DNA from: Saccharum officinarum
Lineage: Eukaryota; Streptophyta; Magnoliopsida; Poales; Poaceae
DNA length: 64,000 bases
Direction: 5' to 3'
Assembly (NCBI GenBank): GCA_020631735.1
Contig: CM036199.1
Span: forward strand, 22,671,553-22,735,552
The position numbers and the translations under genes are program-made. Positions 35,501-45,186 of this stretch are shown here, one piece after another. Within the stretch, counting starts at the first letter, position 1; every line of letters begins with the position of its first letter. The notes below the pieces were generated by a model that saw nothing but the letters and a program-made list of their open reading frames with translations, did not search any database and was not told the DNA's origin.

Positions 35501-36965
35501 TGTTACTAATACAATGGAATTAGTGATAGAGCCTACTTTAGAGCAAGAAATCTACAAGGGTCAGTTGAAGGATGAGAAACTAAAGAAGATAGCGGAAGAT
35601 ATAGTGATTGGTAAGTCACCAGGCTTTCGGATGGATGATAATGGAATTTTGTGGTTTGGAAAGAGGCTGTGTGTACCTGAGGATCAAACTGTTAGACAAG
35701 CAATTCTTCGCGAAGCTCATGAGTCAGCTTATTCTATTCATCCTGGTAGTACTAAGATGTATTTGGATCTGAAACAGAAATATTGGTGGGTTGGATTAAA
35801 GCGAGATGTGGCTGAGTATGTGGCATTGTGTGACACTTGTCAGAGGGTGAAAGCAGAGCATCAGAGACCTGCTGGATTGTTGCAACCAATGAAGATTCCT
35901 GAATGGAAGTGGGAAGAAGTTGGTATGGACTTTATAGTGGGGTTACCTCGTACTCAGAAAGGTTATGACTCTATTTGGGTGATAGTAGATCGATTAACCA
36001 AAGTTGCTCATTTTATACCAGTTAAGACTACTTACCGTGGACCAAAATTGGCAGAGTTGTATATGGAGAGGATAGTATGTTTGCATGGAGTTCCAAAGAA
36101 GATTGTATCTGATCGAGGATCGCAGTTTACGTCACATTTTTGAAAAGCTGTGCATGAATCATTGGGAACAAAACTGAATTTTAGTACAGCATATCATCCA
36201 CAGACAGATGGACAGACTGAAAGGACCAACCAGGTATTAGAGGATATGTTGAGAGCTTGTGCATTGCAATATGGAACTAGTTGGGATAAGAGTTTGCCTT
36301 ATGCAGAATTTTCTTACAATAATAGTTATCAACAGAGTCTTAAGATGGCACCGTTTGAAGCTTTGTATGGACGTAAGTGTAGAACTCCATTGTTTTGGGA
36401 TCAGACAGGTGAATCTCAGGTGTTTGGTACAGATGTTCTTAGAAACGCAGAAGATCAAGTGCGAGTGATTCGTGAGAATTTGAGAGTAGCACAGTCTCGT
36501 CAGAAGAGTTATGCTGACAATAGAAGAAGAGATTTAGTTTTTAAGGTAGGTGATTATGTCTATTTGAAGGTGTCACCTATGAAAAGTGTGAAGAGGTTTA
36601 ACATGAAAGGTAAACTAGCACCAAGGTATGTTGGACCATTTAAAGTTATTACCAGACGTGGGGAAGTTGCTTATCAATTAGAGTTGCCTGAGAATTTATC
36701 TGGAGTACATGATGTGTTCCATGTTTCACAACTTAAGAAGTGTTTACGGGTGCCTGAGGAGCAGATACCTTTAGAAGAGTTGACTGTTAAGGAGGATCTT
36801 ACATATGAAGAGTTTCCGATTAAGATTTTGGAGACTGCTGAGAGAGTTACTCGAAGTCGGGTTATTAAGATGTGCAAAGTGCAGTGGAATCGATATTCAG
36901 AGGCAGAGGCAACTTGGGAAAGAGAGGATGAATTGAGAAAATCATATTCGCAGTTATTTGAGTAA
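32551..36965 (+). pseudogene. gag-pol of the Tekay-like element, disabled
   Basis: Gag starts with an RGRGRGRG tract and continues to a CCHC zinc knuckle at 33511-33552 (C-x2-C-x4-H-x4-C). Pol follows in the same frame: protease DSGA at 33715-33726, reverse transcriptase with FIDD at 34644-34655, RNase H ([10 protein letters not shown] near 35085 and YTDHKSLKY near 35272), integrase HHCC zinc region and catalytic core ([16 protein letters not shown]), and a chromodomain-like C-terminus (VQWNRYSEAEATWE). Damage: TAG at 33151, 33310 and 33442; a frame change at a G run, 34298-34300; TGA at 36141 within the integrase core. The enzyme set would reverse-transcribe and integrate the element's RNA, but this copy cannot make it. 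Confidence 0.92.
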
Positions 36966-36995
36966 GCAGTCCAATCTCGAGGACGAGATTCTTTT

Positions 36996-37006
36996 AAGGG
37001 GGGTAG
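36996..37006 (+). other. Polypurine tract
   Basis: AAGGGGGGTAG, four bases before the 3' LTR start. This is the usual place for plus-strand priming. Confidence 0.85.
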
Positions 37007-37010
37007 AATT

Positions 37011-39832
37011 TGTAACACCCAAATTTTAGGAGTAATAAATTTTAAATAATCTAGAGAAGGGAATTAAATTTTAAAATTATTTGGTGTTGCATTCATGCTG
37101 TTGCATTTATTTTATTTTGTGGTGTGGATATATTTGTTTTATTTTGAATTGATTTGAAGAATTTTATTTGGAATAGTTTGAAAACAAGTAAATAAAGAAA
37201 AGAAAAAAAACAGTTTACCTTTTTCCCTGGCAGGCCGATGGCCCGACGGCCTGCTCTCACGCGCTGGCGCCTGGGCCGCTCCGCGTGGGCTGGCCCAACA
37301 CAGCTGACGGGCAGCCGCGCTCTCCTCTTCCTCTCTTTCGGTCGCTGACTGGTGGGGCCCTGATGTCGGTCGTCTTCTAGCTCCCGTAACCGAGCCGGAA
37401 ACGAACACTTCTCCAACCGAACCGCAACAGAATCATGTATTCCAGATATGTTAACCGAAATCAACGATTTGAGGCTATAAATAGGATGCCTTGACCCTCT
37501 ATTTTCCGTTTTTCATCTAAAATCGTGAGTTTCACCGCAAGAAGTTGAGTTCTAGGGCTTGAGTTCGGTTGAGGACGTCGGTCGTTGGGGTGGGGTGCCT
37601 TCGGGTGATTTGGAGGTCTAATTCGTCGTGTTGGTGAGTCCGCACTTGTCTCCTCTACCCTCTTGTGCTCTTCTTTTGGTTGGAGGTGCTTAGAAGAGAG
37701 CTTTTGAAGCTCACCGTCGGCTGGTAATGGCGCCGCCGCCCTCCTCTCATCGCGTGCCGTGTTCAATCCACCATAGCTAGCTTGTACCGCATAGATGGAT
37801 TCGTGTTGAGCTTCTCGTTCGGTTGGTGTCGGTTGGGGGATGTTTGGTGGTCGGAAACGGCGAATCCGGAGTTTTCCGGCGAGCTCGGGTGGCCGGCCAT
37901 GGAGGCCGCCGGCCGGACCTGGAGAAGGAGATCGGATTTTCTACTGTGGAGTTGATGATGAACGTGAGCCGTCCGATTTGAAATCAAGGGCCCAGATTAG
38001 AACTTACCCCTTCGCGGGTAAATTTGTTAAAGAGCCCCTGGGTTTATTAGTAATCAACCCGCCATCCATAGCGTATTTCTGAAAATGCGTTTTCGTGTTT
38101 TGAAAGCGTATTCTCTTCCGGTTAAGTCAAAAATACGTTTTCGGATATTTACAGTTTTGCCACTAGAATTGTTTTGGTCATAAAATCTTCGTTTTAACTC
38201 CGATTTGATCCGTTCAAGTTGCGTTAGGTTCGTATTTGCGAGCTCTACATGTTAGTGTAGTTGTACAGCCAGTTTTGATAATTTATTTTTCGAGGTTATA
38301 ATTAAGTATTTATTTATCTATAGGAAATCTTAGAAAATACATAACTTTCACGTTTTAACTCCGAATTTGGTGATCTCTGCGTCTGTGTGATCTTAGAAAC
38401 GTGTAGAAGAGTTTTATAAACTTTTATTACTGTTTTGCTACTGTTGATGTACTGTTCTAATTATATCTCTTTGTTTGCTTCGTGTATGTTTGATTGGATG
38501 CATGTATGTGTTGATTGATGATCGAATATAGAAGGTGAGCAGTATTTGGACGATTCGGAGTATTACTTTGAGCCAAGTCAGCAGTATCACTTGGAGAGCT
38601 TTGATCAAGACAAGTATAACACAGGACTATCCTTGTTACCTATACATCAAATTGTCATACATATGCATGTGCTTACCTTGACAACCGTAGAGATTATAAC
38701 TTAGTGATTGTTATCTTGATTCCTTGTCAACCTTGGGAATGCATATGGGTAGCTACTGCTAGTGCTTAAACTATGAACAATGATCTTGTAATTTGATTAA
38801 TGGATCAAGCAATCAACCATTAAGATGATTTTATTTCTGTTAAAAGAGGGCTAGAGCATGTGCATTATTTTGATGCTCTGGTTTCTCTCCATAAGGACTT
38901 ATCTGTACATGATTATCCGGGATATACAGTACAGCTGTGAGGGCTATATGGCTCTGGCTTTAGTTGTTCAAGAGACATTTTCTAGCTTGTTAGTGGTTAC
39001 CTTAAATGGCGTAAGAATGGCTTGCCACTTTGGGTGTAGTGCGAGCCCCTGGCCTAGTGTGTATAGGCTGCGGTTGTTGTGCCACAGGGAAGGGGGGTTC
39101 TACATCTGCCTGCCGAGTGAATCTAATGGCCCTAACTTGTTAGACGAACTTTTGAGTGGCTTTATATGGTTCTCGGGTGTTTGGGCTTGATCTCCCCACT
39201 CATTTGGAAATCATGACTTACAGTGAAAGTGTACACCTCTACGCAGAGTTAAAAACTGGTATACTAGCCGTGCTCACGGATACGAGCGGCCTTGGAACAT
39301 TTACAGATAGATGATCACCATTGCTATATCATGTTTAATTATTGTTGATTATTATTATGCTCATGTTAATGTTATTCGTTATCATTATTACAATTGATCA
39401 TTGGTTCTTTAATGGGAAGTGGTTTACCTTGATGCTACTCAATTGCTAATATATGATTAAAAGCTAAACGCAGTTAAACAGTGTCTAGCCTTTTTGAGCC
39501 TCATGAACCCTGTGTTATATTTGTGGAGTTCGACATGGACTCACCCTTGCTATTTCCACCATAACAGATGAAGATATAGAGGAAGATTATCGGAATGAGT
39601 ACTAGTCTTGGTGTCAACCAGTCAACCGTGTCCCTGTGTGGAGTTTCCGCTGAAGAACTACTATTAGTTATTATTACCTATCGTTCAAGACTATGTCTTA
39701 AATACTTATTCGTTATGTAATAAGCACTGTGATGGTACTTTGTAATTTGTCAACTTATGTGTGCGACTGTTTCCTGGGGCGCACATGAGTCTTTTATGCA
39801 TCCTATTTTTGTCCTTAAAAATGGGTGTGACA
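37011..39832 (+). repeat. 3' LTR of the Tekay-like element
   Basis: 2822 bp, nearly identical to the 5' LTR. The differences seen are almost all transitions. This is the LTR whose variants recur in the left arm of the inverted duplication. Confidence 0.95.
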
Positions 39833-39837
39833 CGGTA
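39833..39837. repeat. Target-site duplication CGGTA, right copy
   Basis: Directly follows the TGTGACA terminus of the 3' LTR and equals 28124-28128. Confidence 0.95.
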
Positions 39838-41425
39838 GCAGTTCCTGAGGAGCCAAAAGAGCAGCCCGAGGTGCAAGAGCAGGAGGTGCCCGAAGCCGAC
39901 GAGGAGGTCGGTGAGAATCTTCCAGAGTATCCCGACCACTGCCCGAGCTCTTTCGAAAGAGGAAGCCCCGGAGCATTTCTCTCCCGGTTTGCAAATATTT
40001 GATTAATGCTTTACTTTAACTGATACATTACGCTTAGGAGTTGTTTGCAACCGTTGCTGCATTATACCTTGTTTACCCTGTTCTATCATATCCTTGTTAC
40101 CTTGGTATTCGCAGTCAAGAAATGCTTAGCTTGCTTAGATCGGTAGAAGTCGGGTGATTTCCTGTCACCTGCGAGCTATAGGTGGTTACCTGGATCTGCT
40201 TGAAAAAGTATGTCATCGTAGAATAACTAAGTGTTAATGTAAAATTGAGACCGGACGGAGACTTGCAGGGTTTCGGACTGTAGTGTTTTCCGTCTGTGTC
40301 GATTAAGGACCGACCATTGTTGGGCCTCGAGTCATGTTGAACGCATGTCTTACATTTAGCTGGCCGAATAATGTACCTTTCGACCGCGAAGCTGGGAGAT
40401 TATTCGGGCCGAGTGGATTGCCCGCAACGCACTGTACCGGAGCAGGTGTGGTAGGACATGGTGGCGCGATGATAAGGCCAAAGAGCAGTCGGGCGGCCCC
40501 CGGGTATATGTGGTTCCTGGCAAACTCGATACTTTACCTGAATGGTTGACTCGGTGACCAATATCTCACTTTAGCGGGTGAGTGATGTTTGTGTGAGGAA
40601 TAAATTACCAGCTGGTTAATAATCGATTCGAATCGCCATCGTTCACTGGATAGTGACCACTTGACTTGAGTTACTTTATCGTAGTAATATTGATGGAACA
40701 CTTGGACAGTTATATAGAATATGACATGATGGAAGTTGCTAATGATCATTGGTTATCCTTACCTGTTTAATTACATATTACTCTGATACAGGTGTAAATG
40801 TAGTTGACAGGTTAATAAAGATTTAACTTGATGCAAAGCTTCTGAAAAAGATTGTTTAAATATTAAAAATGTCTTTTTGCAAATAAGTCAGCTACCCTAC
40901 CATAAAGTCTGTCATGGTGTCAATTTATTTGTGGTTATGTCAGGTAAGTCTAACTGAGTACCTTCTCGTACTCAGGGCTTTGTTCCCACTTGTTGCAGAT
41001 GGGCAGATGTATTACGGCTACTGTATCAACTGCCTTTATCCTGCGATGGGTGAAGCTTAGGACCATGGACAGTGGTCATTTCCTACGTCTCGTCTGATGC
41101 TTTTGTTGGAGATGATCCTGAGTTGGCACTTTATTTCGAACTCTGTGTGAGTGTGTGTGGTTTGAACTAAATGCTTCTGCTACTTTTATTTGAACTTGGT
41201 TTGTAATAACTATGTTTAAACTCCGATGTATTTGCGACGCGAACTTTTATGTAATTTGTGATGGTGACCGCTAAACTTATTACGATCTTGGCCGGTATGT
41301 AAGTTGGTTTGAAATTCGTCGTGATTTCACGTACTACCGGGTTATACGAGCTTAAGTTTGTTAAATCGTCTGCTTGGTGGATAATTTTCTTACTTAATTT
41401 CGTATAATTGGTCGTTTCTGTTACA
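39838..41425 (+). mobile_element. 3' segment of the probable solo LTR
   Basis: Continuation of 25768-28128 after the nested insertion. 39838-40002 reads as an acidic, proline- and glutamate-rich stretch (VPEEPKEQPEVQEQEVPEAD) in frame with GSQEVTPVAV of 28106-28128. The coding-like exon was therefore cut by the retrotransposon. The rest is AT-rich and ends TTTCTGTTACA. Confidence 0.75.
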
Positions 41426-41430
41426 CCCTC
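41426..41430. repeat. Target-site duplication CCCTC, right copy
   Basis: Directly outside the TGTTACA terminus; equals 25763-25767. Confidence 0.85.
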
Positions 41431-41834
41431 TTTTCCTCAAGGCTGTAGATGAAAGCAACATTGTCACCAGCAGACTCAGAGGTGTAGATGAGGCAAGGTG
41501 TTTGTGGCCATTTGTACCGCCGAAAGCCGCGAGTGCTGGTATACGCTGAGTTCCAGGAGCAGCAGACAGAGCCTGCCCGCACTAAGTCAGGTGTCTCCAG
41601 AAGGGCAAATATCTCCATCAGGATTTCCTGAGGCAGCTCTGCAAATTTGCCAGCCACAACTTCCAACAGTGGCAGTTGAAGATATCCATCGTTTAGGAAA
41701 GAGCATAAATTTTTCGGGCGTATAGCTAGATTCCATAGGATCATTATCCAGCTTATGCAACTGGCATCAGTTGGTGCGAAATCATAACTCTTGAAAGATG
41801 AGTTGCTTCTGAAGGAATACTTGCAACGCTGCAA
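41431..41834 (-). pseudogene. F-box gene, N-terminal part (right-arm copy)
   Basis: The frame runs unbroken from 41834 to the insertion point: a leader (MILWNLAIRPKNLCSFLNDG is a plausible start), the F-box ELPQEILMEIFALLETPDLV with RAGSVCCSWNSAY after it, then CLIYTSESAGDNVAFIYSLE, where the solo LTR interrupts. The frame resumes at 25767 towards 24813 with the DUF295 domain. Uninterrupted, the protein would be about 430 residues, normal for grass DUF295 F-box proteins. Only the insertion breaks this copy, so its loss is recent compared with the neighbouring pseudogenes. Confidence 0.85.
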
Positions 41835-41890
41835 ATTTCAATGGAACACACCATGGGTTGGCTCATGGCTTAAGAAGATTCCACGAGTAA

Positions 41891-43357
41891 ATGCTACTAT
41901 ATGTTCATATGTCATAAATCCTGCCGTTTTATTTAGTTTTCTAAGGGCCTCCGAAGGTTTCTGTGAGACCTTTATTAAGAGTCCCGTGGCAAAACTACAT
42001 GATGAAACAATGTCAGATGTCAATCATTCATTGTGATACGTCAGAGAGAATGATAAAGAGGCTAATTGAATATAGAATATGTACCAAAGTTCTTCCTTTT
42101 GGGGCTTGTGGAGTTTGACATAAAGAAGGAAAACCCCTCTGCTCTTCTCAGGAGGGAGAGGCCACATATCCTAAAAACGTAATTTGACATGATTGAACAT
42201 CTTGCATATGGAAATTGTAACAGATGCTAAATTAACAAACAGAAAAGGAAACAAGGCACCAACAAATCATTACCAGTCCATGTTTGGCAACCATAAAGAG
42301 CATGGGTGCATTGTGAGCCTTATTTGATACCTCCCAAAGCTGGCCAACCTAGCAGTAAAACAAAAGCAAGACACGATACACAATTGACAACAAAATAGAT
42401 TGTTTTTAATAAATCATCCTTGAGACATCTAAAATTTTAAGCACAGTGTAATAAATCATCCTTGAGACACAACCTAAAATTTTAATAAACCAGTGAGCTG
42501 TCTTCTGGAAAGCAAGGAAATCCATATATTATCTAAAGCACGGACATTTTTCTGAAAACATTTCTGTGTATGACAGCTCACTCGGAAGAATATAAGGGTG
42601 CAAATATTTGACAGGCAACTAAAAACAAGAAATTGCACTCGACACATCTCAGCTGTTGGATAAAGATCCAAATGCTGCCCTCTGTTTTCTGGCAATGTCA
42701 CCTTGAGCCCCTGCCCCACCTTCCTCCTCCTGTCTCCGACAACGCTCGCACTGCTGGATGTAGCTCCAGCCACCTACTGACTCACCCACGCCACTGGCAC
42801 CAGCCACCACCCTCCTACTTGACCTGTGGCTCACCTCATCACAACCCCTAAACCTCCTCATGAAACTAAGCATCCCCTCACTGTCCCCACCAAGTGTAAT
42901 TAAATACATTTTCAGTTGACCAACGTTTAGGAAAATACAACGGCAAACAGTCAACAGCTCCAAACTAGATTTATTACCTTGGCTTTATCTTCAAATTTCT
43001 CACATATCACTCTGGTAAGCCCTTGTACATCATGCTGCAGGAAGGAAGGATACGCGACCCACCCTAAAGGTTAGGTAAAATCTTTTGTAACTAAACTACT
43101 ATCACTATACTGGAACTTGTTGGCAAGGTTATGCAGTCCCAAGCAAACATTCCTCAAGTATGGTGTGAGGTCCAGTGACTCCATGTAACTGCTATCTAGT
43201 CCATTTCTTATACAAACATGATCCATCTCCCATCTTGAGTCATATTCCCAGTGATCAACCAATCTGTGGACACCAACCTCAGCCTTCACCATACCAGAGC
43301 TCAGATCACAAAGCTCACTCGAAGGCATAAAACATCTGAAACCCAATTGCTCAGCCT
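41891..43357 (-). pseudogene. UBP12/UBP13-like protease pseudogene (right-arm copy)
   Basis: Same exon order and the same lesions as 10221-11684: the MATH/USP exon at about 42978-43357 with its TAA and Ser in place of the nucleophile Cys, and C-terminal exons near 42274-42348, 42085-42171 and 41891-41994. In the last exon this copy has GTGGCAAAAC preceded by CCC, one base more than the left arm, which keeps the reading frame there. Confidence 0.82.
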
Positions 43358-44946
43358 GCATGTGTTTGGACAGTCAAAAAAACACTGCATCAATAATAGA
43401 TTTATCCCATAAAAAATTGGGATACATTGGAATACATCAGTTGATAGGTGGCGCAACACATCCCTTTCAAAAAAAAAAGAACAAGGAAAACAGTGTGATA
43501 TGGTATTGGGAATTATGGATCCAACCCAGGCTTCCTTCATCTTAGGGAATGGAGCAAGAGTCTTTGACCAGATTGTAACCATGGTGTCACATTGAATACA
43601 CAGCAAAAACTTAAGAAAAACAACGTACAAAAAACAACTGATACGGTGACCGAGCATGCTACCTACAATGGTTTTTTTATGTGAGAAACCTTATTTCCTT
43701 GGAGAAGAGAGCCTTTGCATAGACATAATGGATACCTATACTGCCTAGTGTCAACTAGAGTTGGCAGAATATAAACAAAAGAGGAGGAAAGAGACCAGTA
43801 GAACATCCAGCCGACTATGCTTTCGGGTTTGAACACCCAAGTTCTTGAAAGTCAAAGTGACATATCAACAGTGTAAGAATACTTCTCCTTAACAAATCTA
43901 CTCAGTAAGCAATTCATCTGGAATTAACAAGATTTTCAACCACTACAGCCACCATATAGATTAAGGCATTGGGGAGGGGGGTATTGGACATGAATTCTGA
44001 AGAAAAGGATTTTGAAAATTAATTCAGACAGAGAAGCTAAATCTTCTACATTAATCTGATTAAGTCATATGGAAAGAGGCGAAGAAGCTATGTACAAATC
44101 AACATATAGATTAACAAAATGATCGCATACTGAAAAAAATAGAGAACAGGGAATCAACAGGAAAAAAATAGCTTTTTAACATGGATTCTGAAGAGAAAAA
44201 ATTGGTTTTTTGAACCGTGATTCGACATAAAAGCTAGAGATGCATGGACCCAATCCAGCCGAAACACAACAAAAGCGAGCGAAGAAGCTAGGGTCACCTT
44301 ACTTACCATTGCTAATCAATTTAATCAAAAAGGTCAGGGAGGCCGCAGGATGAGACAGGGAGGGCGGTGCGGCGACAGTTACAGATAACAACGAGAGTTT
44401 GTCGTGACGTTGTCGGATCCCCTCGAAGGATGATGGAGGAGGGGCGAAGCGGACCGGAGATGGTTAGGGTTAGGAGCATGCCCGAGCCGATGGGAGTGCA
44501 GCCGGTTCGACGGAACAGGGCCCCCAATTTCCAGGGGCCCATAGTTTTCAGTAGGAAGTCCACTAGTTTTCAGCTGAGACTTTTAATCCATCCGTCCGTC
44601 CGTCGCTTCGCTTGCACTCTTCCGTGTTTTTAGCCGAGACTTCTATCGTCTGATCCGCTGATCACGTATCTGCTCTTCCCTATCACTGATTCGGCAACGA
44701 GGACGGTGGCCGTCGGCAGGTCGCCGCTCGATCTCGATCGCCAGCAGGAGTGCAGAGCGACATGACTCAGGCAGCCATACGTCAAGTGAAGTCTCTCGGT
44801 ATACTAATCTGGTTCACTTAATTTTTAATTTTCAATATTTTAATCTATATGTATATGTTGATCGGTGATGACTAATATGTAATATAATATTGATCCATCT
44901 AAGTGTTCTGTTATCAACAGAATTCTAAAGTCCCTAGAGCGGCATG
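43358..44946. other. Non-coding stretch (mirror of 8635-10220)
   Basis: Small run-length differences from the left arm cluster at 44400-44530. Nothing coding is recognised. Confidence 0.4.
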
Positions 44947-45186
44947 ACTGTTTTTCCCAATACAAGTATTGCATATAGAATTCTGTTGACCATTCTTGTG
45001 ACCGTTGCATCGGCGGAGCGAAGCTTTTCAAAACTGAAATTTTTGAAGTCATATTTGCGTCGACAATGACACAACAAAGACTTAATGATTTGGCCACAAT
45101 AGCACTTGAGAGTGAAGTGCTGGAGAAGATTGATTATAGGCATATCATTGAAGATTTCATTTCAAGAAACACTAAAAGAATGAAGC
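44947..45186 (+). pseudogene. hAT transposase C-terminal remnant (right-arm copy)
   Basis: Reads NTSIAYRILLTILVTVASAE then RSFSKLKFLKSYLR, breaks by one base at the TCGACAATG step, and continues MTQQRLNDLATIALESE to NTKRM. The second part runs open into unrelated GC-rich sequence up to 45584. That extension has no hAT character and I do not count it as coding. Confidence 0.82.

Larger units (their letters stand above)
28129..39832 (+). mobile_element. Tekay/Del-like Ty3/gypsy chromovirus, full length
   Basis: An 11.7-kb element: 5' LTR 28129-30951, primer-binding site 30955-30966, extra ORF 31141-31845, gag-pol 32551-36965, polypurine tract 36996-37006, 3' LTR 37011-39832. It has TG/CA termini and a CGGTA duplication. 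The order protease, reverse transcriptase, RNase H, integrase, with a chromodomain-like tail, identifies Ty3/gypsy chromoviruses. The arginine/glycine-rich gag start and the very long LTRs point to the Tekay (Del) clade. The LTRs differ at about 13-14 bases plus three one-base indels by eye, so insertion is recent. It is inserted in the solo LTR that itself splits an F-box gene. Confidence 0.93.
25768..41425 (+). mobile_element. Probable solo LTR (3.95 kb) interrupted by a nested retrotransposon
   Basis: The outer insertion begins TGTAACACCCCTGGGTG and ends TTTCTGTTACA, with five-base duplications outside. Removing the nested Tekay-like element and its duplication leaves 25768-28128 plus 39838-41425, about 3949 bp. 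The two ends are not repeats of each other, so it is not a full-length LTR element; TG/CA ends plus a 5-bp duplication suit a solo LTR made by LTR-LTR recombination. It holds a GC-rich part (26250-27160), an AT-rich intron-like part (27160-28100) and a short acidic coding-like stretch starting after CTACAG at 28105 and continuing at 39838-40002. The family is not recognised; the start resembles that of the nested element. Confidence 0.7.

Noticed and set aside
25768..41425. A novel terminal-inverted-repeat transposon with 7-bp ends TGTAACA/TGTTACA
   Set aside because: TG/CA ends with a 5-bp duplication and non-repeated termini are explained by a solo LTR; a 7-bp inverted match alone is weak evidence for a DNA transposon.
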